Assembly (NCBI RefSeq): GCF_004138485.1
Contig: NZ_RYEV01000007.1
Span: 62,001 to 126,000 of the forward strand
From: Peristeroidobacter soli
GTDB taxonomy: Bacteria > Pseudomonadota > Gammaproteobacteria > Steroidobacterales > Steroidobacteraceae
DNA length: 64,000 nt
Direction: 5' to 3'
In this document: positions 8,244-14,982 of the stretch, in pieces
How positions within the stretch are numbered: position 1 is the first letter of the stretch
Layout: the number at the start of each line of letters is the position of its first letter
Notes under the pieces: model-generated
Seen by the model: the letters and a program-made list of their open reading frames with translations, nothing else
Told to the model about the DNA's origin: nothing
Databases searched by the model: none
Program-made: the position numbers and the translations under genes

Positions 8244-9752
8244 ATGGCGGCCGCGATCCAGCAGGCACCCGCGCAGCCCCTCCTGACGCTGACGCAGGTG
8301 AAGAAATCCTTCGGCGGCGCGCACGCGCTGCGCGATGCCAATCTCGATTTGTATCCGGGCCAGGTGACGGCGCTGATCGGCGAGAACGGCGCGGGCAAGT
8401 CCACGCTGGTGAAGATTCTGTGCGGCATTCACCAGCCCGATGGCGGCGAGCTGATGCTCGACGGCCGACCGATCCGCGTGCGCGATCCGGAACATGCGCG
8501 ACAGCTCGGCATCAATGTCGTGCATCAGGAATGCGTAGTGTTCGACAACCTGACGGTCGCCGAGAACATCTTCGTCAGTGCGCGACCGAAGAAGAGTCGG
8601 TTCATCGCGTGGAGCGAGATGCGCTCTCGCGCGGCGGAGATTTTGCGGCAGCTCGATGTTTCGTTCTCACCGGACACGCCGGCGGGCCAGCTCAGCGTCG
8701 CTCAGAAGCACATCGTGCAGATTGCTCGCGCGTTGACGAGTGAGGCTCGCGTGCTGATTCTCGATGAACCGACCGCATCGCTGTCTCACCGCGAGGCCGA
8801 GGATCTGTTCCGTATCGCTCGCCGTCTGCGAGACTCCGGCTGCGCCTTGCTCTTCATCAGTCACAAGTTCGAAGAGATCTTCGCGCTGGCGGATCGATAC
8901 GCTGTGTTTCGCGACGGCGCGTCGGTCGGCAGCGGTATGATTGCCGGCACGGGCAGCGAGCAGCTCATTCGGATGATGGTCGGTCGTTCGGTCGAGCAGC
9001 TGTTTCCAAAACTGGCAACGACGTTGGGCGAAGAACTGCTGCGCGTGGAGGGTTTGTCGCGCGCGAGCGAGTTCGACAACATCTCGTTCTCGGTGCGGCA
9101 GGGCGAGACGCTGGGCATCTATGGCCTGGTCGGCGCGGGCCGCACGGAACTGGCGCAATGTTTGTTCGGCTTGACCGCGCCGGATGGCGGCTCGATTCAT
9201 ATCGCTGGCAAGGCGGTGTCGATTTCGAGTCCGGCGGACGCCGTTCGTCACGGGCTCGCTTATGTTCCCGAGGATCGGCAACAACAGGGCGCGATTCTGC
9301 CCTTCTCCATCGCTGCCAATGTTTCGCTCACCAATCTGGATTCGCTGGCGCCTCGCGGGCTTTGCAGCCGGCAACGAGAATCGGCGCTGGCGAATCATTG
9401 GATCGCCGCGCTGGGCATCAAGGCGACCGGGCCGGCGCAGAACGTCGGCGACTTGTCCGGCGGGAATCAGCAGAAAGTCGTGATCGCGAAATGGCTGGCG
9501 CGCTCGCCGCGCGTTTTGATTCTCGATGAGCCGACCAAGGGCATCGACGTCGGTGCGAAATCAGCGGTGCATGCCGTGACTAGCGAGTTTACTCAGAGAG
9601 GCAACGCGGTCGTGATGATTTCGTCGGAGCTGCCCGAGATCCTGGGCATGTCCGATCGCATACTGGTCATGCGCCGAGGCCGCGTGCGTGCATTGCTGAA
9701 TCGAAATGAAGCGACGGCGGAAAATGTCGTCCAGGCGGCGACCGGGGCGTGA
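8244..9752 (+). CDS. rhaT: Rhamnose ABC transporter ATP-binding protein, two ABC domains
   Basis: A sugar-importer ATPase of about 502 residues with tandem ABC modules. The N-terminal module has an intact Walker A (GENGAGKST), Walker B (LILDEPTASL) and an unusual signature (LSVAQKH). The C-terminal module has a degenerate Walker A (GLVGAGRTE), a classical signature (LSGGNQQKV) and Walker B (LILDEPTKG). This arrangement is usual for RbsA/XylG/RhaT-type proteins. The start at 8244 sits 1 nt after the rhaS stop. The stop TGA at 9750-9752 overlaps an ATG at 9752 that opens the odd mini-ORF region before the first permease. Confidence 0.92.
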   Translation: MAAAIQQAPAQPLLTLTQVKKSFGGAHALRDANLDLYPGQVTALIGENGAGKSTLVKILCGIHQPDGGELMLDGRPIRVRDPEHARQLGINVVHQECVVFDNLTVAENIFVSARPKKSRFIAWSEMRSRAAEILRQLDVSFSPDTPAGQLSVAQKHIVQIARALTSEARVLILDEPTASLSHREAEDLFRIARRLRDSGCALLFISHKFEEIFALADRYAVFRDGASVGSGMIAGTGSEQLIRMMVGRSVEQLFPKLATTLGEELLRVEGLSRASEFDNISFSVRQGETLGIYGLVGAGRTELAQCLFGLTAPDGGSIHIAGKAVSISSPADAVRHGLAYVPEDRQQQGAILPFSIAANVSLTNLDSLAPRGLCSRQRESALANHWIAALGIKATGPAQNVGDLSGGNQQKVVIAKWLARSPRVLILDEPTKGIDVGAKSAVHAVTSEFTQRGNAVVMISSELPEILGMSDRILVMRRGRVRALLNRNEATAENVVQAATGA

Positions 9753-10012
9753 TGAGAACGAAAAGATTGTCCGCCCTCGCGTCGTCATACAGCTGCCCGG
9801 CGAGCCCTGTCCGGCGCGACCTCGCACTTCGCGCTGTCGCTGACACCGGCGATGGTGATCCGCGATGATGACGAACTCCGCGACCCGGCACGATCTCGCC
9901 CTCGACGTCATCGTCGTATTGTTGCCAGCCTCGGCGACGGTGCACTCGCGATGATGATTAACTCCGCCACCCGGCGAGATCTCGCCCTCGGTGTCATTGT
10001 CGTGCTGCTGCT
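9752..10012 (+). repeat. Degenerate tandem copies of the rhaP 5' end, chained mini-ORFs
   Basis: The segment at 9865-9950 is an imperfect copy, about three quarters identical by eye, of the first 86 nt of the permease gene at 9951-10036. Both begin ATGATGA-N2-AACTCCGC. A third, shorter relic ends just before 9865 (CCGGCGCGACCTCGCACTTC, then GATGGTG-CGCG). The copies encode overlapping mini-ORFs: 9752-9868 (38 codons, start overlapping the rhaT stop) and 9865-9954 (29 codons, stop overlapping the rhaP start). The second peptide begins MMTNSATRHDLALD, against MMINSATRRDLALG in the permease. Whether the peptides are made is unknown; the overlaps would allow translational coupling from rhaT to rhaP. 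Confidence 0.75.
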
Positions 10013-10925
10013 CGCGTCGGTGACAGCAGCGTTCCCACAGTTCGCTCGCCCGGGCAACCTCGCTGAAATCCTCGACGACAGCGCCATTCTCATCCTGCTC
10101 GCGCTGGGCCAGATGCTCGTCATCCTCACGCGCGGCATCGATCTTTCGATTGCCGCCAACCTGGCGCTATCAGGCATGCTGGTCGCACTACTAAACAAGA
10201 ATTATCCGGGCGCCGGTGTCGCGCCCATACTCTTGATCGCGCTAGTCAGCGGCACGCTGCTCGGCGCAATCAACGGGCTGCTGGTGTGGCGACTCAAGCT
10301 GCCCCCCATCGTCGTCACGCTCGGCACGATGTCCGTGTATCGGGGCCTGATCTATTTGTCATCCGGTGGCACGTGGGTGAACGACAACCAGATGTCACCG
10401 CAGTTTCTCGGCTTTGTCCGTTACGAGGTCCTGGGCCTTACGCTGCTCTCATGGCTCGCCATCGTTGCAATCGCGGGCTTCGCAATGATGATGCGTTACA
10501 CCGTGTTGGGCAGAAACCTGTACACCGCCGGCGGCAATCCCGCGGCCGCGACGTACACCGGCATCGATCCCGGTCGCATGCAGTTCTTCGCGTACATGAT
10601 CTGCGGCGCCATCGCGGGGCTGTGCGGTTATTTGTGGGTGGCGCGCTTCGCCGTGGCGTACACGGACATCGCGCTCGGCTTCGAGCTGCAAGTAATTGCG
10701 GCGTGCTTGATCGGCGGCGTTGCCATCGCGGGTGGCATCGGCACGGTCGCGGGCGTGGTGCTCGGCTGTCTGTTCATCGGCGTCATTCGAAATGCGCTGC
10801 CACTGATCGGCATCTCGCCATTCTGGCAAATGGGCATCAACGGATTGGTCATCGTCGTGGCCGCTGTCCTCAGCGCGCGACGCCGCGAAGACAAACGCGC
10901 CATCCTGGAGGCGCAAGCGGCATGA
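9951..10925 (+). CDS. rhaP: Rhamnose ABC transporter permease 1
   Basis: An inner-membrane permease of 324 residues from the BPD_transp_2 (RbsC/XylH-like) family, with many hydrophobic segments, starting LGVIVVLLLASVTAAF. The family core GQMLVILTRGIDLSIAANLAL and the cytoplasmic coupling region TAGGNPAAATYTGID are visible. The frame is open back to 9852, but I start at ATG 9951 because the preceding bases are a degenerate copy of this same 5' end. It pairs with the second permease, whose ATG overlaps this stop (ATGA). Confidence 0.88.
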   Translation: MMINSATRRDLALGVIVVLLLASVTAAFPQFARPGNLAEILDDSAILILLALGQMLVILTRGIDLSIAANLALSGMLVALLNKNYPGAGVAPILLIALVSGTLLGAINGLLVWRLKLPPIVVTLGTMSVYRGLIYLSSGGTWVNDNQMSPQFLGFVRYEVLGLTLLSWLAIVAIAGFAMMMRYTVLGRNLYTAGGNPAAATYTGIDPGRMQFFAYMICGAIAGLCGYLWVARFAVAYTDIALGFELQVIAACLIGGVAIAGGIGTVAGVVLGCLFIGVIRNALPLIGISPFWQMGINGLVIVVAAVLSARRREDKRAILEAQAA

Positions 10926-11893
10926 GCATGCACAGATTCAAGAGCCTGCTGCGCTGGGAGTCGATGCTCGCGCTGGTGCTCGTCATCGAGTTCGTCTGCT
11001 TCGCGAGTCTGTCTCCGTACTTCCTGGATGTGTGGACGCTGTCGGACGCGACTTTCAACTTCACCGAGAGAGCCGTCATTGCTTTGCCGCTGGCATTGCT
11101 GATCATCGCCGGCGAGATCGATATTTCCGTCGCGGCCATCATCGCGCTGGCCTCCGTCGCCATGGGCTTGGGCGCGGCATCCGGAGTGCAGACGCCCGGT
11201 CTGGTGGCGATTGGCCTCGGCACGGGACTCGTCGCAGGTATGATCAACGGCGCGCTCGTGACGCTGGGCCGCGTGCCGTCGATCGTCGCGACCATCGGCA
11301 CGATGACGTTGTTTCGTGGCTTCGCCTACGCAGTCCTTGGCGACCGCGTGCTCAAGGACTATCCCGAATCATTCGCCACGTTTGGCCAGGGTTATGCGGT
11401 CGGCGCGCTATCGATCGAGCTGTGCATTCTGATCGTGCTCGCAGTGATGTTCGGATTGTTCCTGCACGTCACGCGGTGGGGCCGCACCGTCTACGCCTTG
11501 GGCGCGAATCCCACGGCGGCGAAATGGTCGGGCGTGCCGGTCGATCGTTATCGATTCCTGTTGTTCGCCATGACCGGACTTTGTAGTGGACTCGCAGCCG
11601 TGCTGCTCACATCGCGCCTGGGCTCGACGCGTCCGTCGATCGCGCAGGGTTGGGAATTGGAGATCATCAGCATGGTGATTCTGGGCGGCGTATCCGTGTG
11701 GGGCGGCAAAGGCACTATTCCAGGCGTGCTGCTCGCGGCCGTCGTACTGGGCTTCGTGAACTTCGGACTGGGGTTGCTCAACGTGCCGGGTATAGTGATG
11801 TCCATCATCGTCGGCACATTGCTCATCACCGTCGTCGCCCTTCCCGTGCTCGCCGAGCGCTGGTGGGGCCGGGCAGTCGGTCGCAGTTCATGA
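10922..11893 (+). CDS. rhaQ: Rhamnose ABC transporter permease 2
   Basis: A second permease of the same family, 323 residues, presumably the heterodimer partner of RhaP. Family segments LLIIAGEIDISVAAIIALAS and YALGANPTAAKWSGVPVDRY are present and 8-10 hydrophobic segments are visible. ATG 10922 overlaps the rhaP stop and its own stop overlaps the kinase start (ATGA at 11890-11893), so ribosomes can pass down the operon. In rhizobia a mutarotase gene (rhaU) usually lies between this gene and the kinase; here there is no room for it. Confidence 0.9.
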   Translation: MSMHRFKSLLRWESMLALVLVIEFVCFASLSPYFLDVWTLSDATFNFTERAVIALPLALLIIAGEIDISVAAIIALASVAMGLGAASGVQTPGLVAIGLGTGLVAGMINGALVTLGRVPSIVATIGTMTLFRGFAYAVLGDRVLKDYPESFATFGQGYAVGALSIELCILIVLAVMFGLFLHVTRWGRTVYALGANPTAAKWSGVPVDRYRFLLFAMTGLCSGLAAVLLTSRLGSTRPSIAQGWELEIISMVILGGVSVWGGKGTIPGVLLAAVVLGFVNFGLGLLNVPGIVMSIIVGTLLITVVALPVLAERWWGRAVGRSS

Positions 11894-13257
11894 CACATCC
11901 GCTCATCGCACTGATCGACATCGGCAAGACCAACGCCAAAGTGTTGGTGATCGATCCAGAGACCGGCGCCGAGATTCGCGGCAGCCGTCGTGCGAATGCG
12001 GTCGTTCAACGTCCGTCGATGCGCGAGCTGGACGTCGAAGCGATCGGCCAGTGGCTGCTGGATGCACTACGCGACGCGCCTCATCGAGACCGCATTCGTG
12101 CGATTGTGCCTGTCGCGCACGGAGCGGCCGCCGTGCTGATCGATCGCGACAATCGAGTAATCGCTGCTCCCGACTACGAAGACGCGTGCTTCGAGCGAGT
12201 GAACGCAGAATACCGTCAGCAACGTGACCCCTATCAGAGCACGTACTCCCCCGATCTGCCGCTCGGATTGAATCTCGGTCGTCAGCTGTTCTTCCTCCAA
12301 GAAGTCCAGCCGCAACTGTTTTCGCGAATCGCGCACGCGCTGCTGTATCCACAGTTCTGGGCGTGGCGACTGAGTGGCGTGAGGGCCAGCGAAGTCACCT
12401 CGCTGGGCTGTCACTCCGATCTGTGGTTACCGCGTGAACAGACCTTCTCCAAGCTCGCGCGGGCACGCGGCTGGGACAAACTGTTTCCGCCGACCAAGCT
12501 CGCCAGCGACGTGCTCGGCCCGATCTCGCCGGAAGTAGCAGCGGCGACCGGGCTCGACCCTCAATGTCAGGTCATCTGCGGCATTCACGACTCGAATGCG
12601 TCGTATCTGAAGTTTCTGACGACGCGCGATCACACCGCGCCGTTCACTGTGATTTCGAGCGGCACGTGGACGGTCGTCATGGCGAATCGAGCCGACCTGT
12701 CGCGGCTGCGCGAAGATCAAGACATGCTCGCCAGCGTCGACGCCTTCGGGTCGCCGGTCGCGACCGCAAGGTTCATGGGCGGGCGTGAGTACGAAGCGAT
12801 TGCCGGCACGGACTCACGACCGAACCCACCCGCATTGCTCAATGTGATCGAGCGTCAGGCGATGGCAATCCCGTCGTTCGCCAGCGGCGGACCCTTTGCG
12901 GGACGCGAAGGTCGCTTGATCAACGCCGATCGTTTGTCGGGCTCGGAGCGCGCCAGCGTGGCGACCCTCTACGTTGCACTGATGTGTGAGTTGTTGATCG
13001 AAATGCTCGGCGCGGAGAGCGACGTTCTGATCGACGGCCCACTCGCGACGAATGCCTCGTTCGGCGCCGTTCTCAGCGCGCTGCTGCCCGATCGAACTGT
13101 CGCGCTGAGTTCCGGCAATGGCGGCAACATGCGCGCGGCCTGTTATCTCGCCGGATTCCACGACGCGCAGGCTCCGACGATGACGCCAGCCGCCGCGATG
13201 CCTCTCCAACAATTGCCCGCTTATCGCGAGGCATGGCGGAAGCTGACGCTCAGCTGA
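11890..13257 (+). CDS. rhaK: FGGY-family rhamnulokinase
   Basis: A carbohydrate kinase of 455 residues that phosphorylates L-rhamnulose to rhamnulose-1-phosphate, the aldolase substrate. The FGGY/ASKHA phosphate-1 loop (ALIDIGKTNAKVLVID), the substrate/ATP interdomain segment (ICGIHDSNASYL), the phosphate-2 motif (VISSGTWTVV) and the C-terminal adenosine-binding region (SSGNGGNMRAACYLAG) are visible. Sequence alone would also allow an L-fuculokinase-like enzyme; its place as last gene of the rhamnose operon decides. In Rhizobium leguminosarum the kinase is also needed for importer activity, which may apply here. Confidence 0.88.
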   Translation: MTHPLIALIDIGKTNAKVLVIDPETGAEIRGSRRANAVVQRPSMRELDVEAIGQWLLDALRDAPHRDRIRAIVPVAHGAAAVLIDRDNRVIAAPDYEDACFERVNAEYRQQRDPYQSTYSPDLPLGLNLGRQLFFLQEVQPQLFSRIAHALLYPQFWAWRLSGVRASEVTSLGCHSDLWLPREQTFSKLARARGWDKLFPPTKLASDVLGPISPEVAAATGLDPQCQVICGIHDSNASYLKFLTTRDHTAPFTVISSGTWTVVMANRADLSRLREDQDMLASVDAFGSPVATARFMGGREYEAIAGTDSRPNPPALLNVIERQAMAIPSFASGGPFAGREGRLINADRLSGSERASVATLYVALMCELLIEMLGAESDVLIDGPLATNASFGAVLSALLPDRTVALSSGNGGNMRAACYLAGFHDAQAPTMTPAAAMPLQQLPAYREAWRKLTLS

Positions 13258-13331
13258 CAACGCACCGTCGCGGGAAGACATTGGCCCGCATTTGCCGCAA
13301 ACTCGTCCTTTTAAACTGACGAGGGTCCCCG

Positions 13332-14363
13332 ATGAACACACGGCGTCTGGCGATACTGACCATCGCCGCTCAGCTCAGCATGGTGCTGACCGGCTGTGGC
13401 AAACAGGAGGGCTCGGCCGCCGGCCGCATGGGCCCGGACACGCCGGTGATTCGCATCGACGGCTCGAGCACGGTGTTTCCGATCGCCGAAGCGGTTGCCG
13501 AAGAGTTTCAGGCCGGGCAGCGGGGCGCGGTGCGCGTGACCGTCGGCCTGTCCGGCACCGGCGGCGGCTTCAAGAAACTGTGCCGCGGCGACATCGATAT
13601 TTCCAATGCGTCGCGCCCCATTCTCACCGAGGAGATGGAGATGTGCCGGAAAGCCGGCATCAACTTCATCGAGCTGCCGGTCGCGTTCGATGCCATTACC
13701 GTGGTCGTCAATCCGAAGAACGATTGGGTGAAGTCGCTCACCATTGCCGATCTGAAAAAGATGTGGGAGCCGGGCGCGCAAGGTCAGGTCATGCGCTGGA
13801 ATCAGGTGCGTCCGGAATGGCCCGATGCGCCGCTGATGCTGTTCGGCCCCGGCGCCGATTCGGGCACGTTCGATTACTTCACCGAAGCAGTGAGCGGCAA
13901 GGCGAAGTCCAGCCGCGGCGATTACACCGCGAGCGAAGACGACAACGTGCTGGTGCAAGGCGTGGAGAACAACAAGAACGCGCTCGGTTACTTCGGCTTC
14001 GCTTATTACGTAGGCCACAAGGAGCGCATGCGCGCCGTGCCCATCGAGAGGGACGATGGCTCGCAGGTTCTGCCGAGCAACGCGGCCGTTGTCGACGGTA
14101 CGTATCAACCGCTGTCGCGCCCGCTGTTCATTTATGTGAGCGACAAGTCGGCGCAGCGTCCCGAAGTGCGCCAGCTGATCGAGTACTACCTGACCGAAGG
14201 GCCGTCGCTGGCCGCCGATGTCGGGTTTGTCGCGCTGCCCGAGCAGGCCGCGAAAACGGCGCTTCAGCACTTCACGGATAACCGTCTCGGCACGGTGTTC
14301 GGCGGCGTGCCGGAAGTCGGTGTCACGATCGACGAGCTGCTCAAGCGCGACGCCAAGCTCTAA
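13332..14363 (+). CDS. PstS-family phosphate-binding lipoprotein
   Basis: A substrate-binding protein of 343 residues of the PstS/SphX type. It has a lipoprotein signal ending in the lipobox VLTG-C at residues 19-22. Phosphate-contacting segments are visible: IDGSSTVFPIAEAVAEEF near the N-terminus, LSGTGGGFKK, and GADSGTFDYF. No pstCAB, phoU or phosphate-regulator genes lie in the window, so it is an orphan binding protein; such paralogs can serve a distant transporter or act in sensing. It starts 74 nt after rhaK; whether it is co-transcribed with the rha operon is unclear. Confidence 0.85.
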   Translation: MNTRRLAILTIAAQLSMVLTGCGKQEGSAAGRMGPDTPVIRIDGSSTVFPIAEAVAEEFQAGQRGAVRVTVGLSGTGGGFKKLCRGDIDISNASRPILTEEMEMCRKAGINFIELPVAFDAITVVVNPKNDWVKSLTIADLKKMWEPGAQGQVMRWNQVRPEWPDAPLMLFGPGADSGTFDYFTEAVSGKAKSSRGDYTASEDDNVLVQGVENNKNALGYFGFAYYVGHKERMRAVPIERDDGSQVLPSNAAVVDGTYQPLSRPLFIYVSDKSAQRPEVRQLIEYYLTEGPSLAADVGFVALPEQAAKTALQHFTDNRLGTVFGGVPEVGVTIDELLKRDAKL

Positions 14364-14536
14364 TCTGCTTGCTCCCCTTCAGGCGCCCCGGCAAGGAGGC
14401 CGGGCGCCCAGTGAGCGGCGTCGGCCGCATCGGCCGACGCCGCCACCCACAGGACACACAGCAGGATCGTGATCATCATGGTGATGAAGATCAGGCCGCC
14501 GTCACTGATGCGTCGGCGATTGCCACGGTCGCGCAT
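14360..14536 (-). CDS. Small single-pass membrane protein, hypothetical
   Basis: A 58-residue ORF with a basic N-terminus (MRDRGNRRRIS), one clear hydrophobic segment (GLIFITMMITILLCVLWVAA) and an Ala/Asp-rich tail. GAGGAGAG lies just upstream of ATG 14536, which is why I trust this short start over the longer open frame extending to 14782. It converges with the pstS-like gene (4-nt overlap). Its 3' half holds two strong hairpins: 14382-14408, and a perfect 12-bp stem at 14415-14426/14432-14443. They could end either transcript but have no T-run. Function unknown. Confidence 0.5.
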   Translation of the reverse strand: MRDRGNRRRISDGGLIFITMMITILLCVLWVAASADAADAAHWAPGLLAGAPEGEQAD

Positions 14537-14649
14537 GACTCTCCTCTCGCTCAGCCAATGACTCGTCGTCCGTCGAGGCAGGGATAAAATAGATCGCTGC
14601 AGCATGACTGCGCAAACGAGGAAGGCGGGCAAGCATGAATGCCCGTGCT

Positions 14650-14936
14650 GGGGCTTGCTAAAACTCATTGGATGGGCTGCGTTGCGCCTCCAATCGCCTG
14701 CAGCAAGGCGCAAAGCGCAGCCCTTATGTCGATAAGGGCAAGCTTTGCAACGCCGCTGCTGGCGATTCGAGGCGCAACCCATTTAATGTATAAAATATCC
14801 TTGGATGGGACGAGCTATGGCGGTTCAGGACGTCGTTGCTCCTCCCTTATGTACAGAGAGTACACGGCGGTCGTCCCGCCTAGCCCTGAACCGCCATAGC
14901 TCGTCGCAGCCCATCCAATGAGTTTTAGCAAGCCCC
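14650..14936. repeat. 287-bp nested palindromic element (three-stem cruciform-like)
   Basis: A perfect 32-bp inverted repeat (14650-14681 against 14905-14936) encloses two further long inverted repeats. Stem I is 14682-14726 against 14733-14777, about 45 positions with few mismatches. Stem II is a perfect 19 bp, 14811-14829 against 14885-14903. An AT-rich linker, 14778-14800, separates them. Both inner loops contain CCCTTATGT. The whole folds as a three-way junction on either strand. I see no ORF and no target-site duplication. It fills the gap between the small membrane ORF and the patatin gene. Confidence 0.85.
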
Positions 14937-14982
14937 TGTCCGCAAGGCAGACCAAAACAAATATTCAGCGAAGGAATCCGCT

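Noticed and set aside
14360-14782. Longer 140-codon version of the small membrane ORF
   Set aside because: The extra N-terminal part reads through the palindromic element; the internal ATG has the ribosome binding site and starts just before the hydrophobic segment.
14650-14936. Integron attC site or cassette array
   Set aside because: The stems lack the GTTRRRY/RYYYAAC core sites and no integron integrase or cassette ORF is present.
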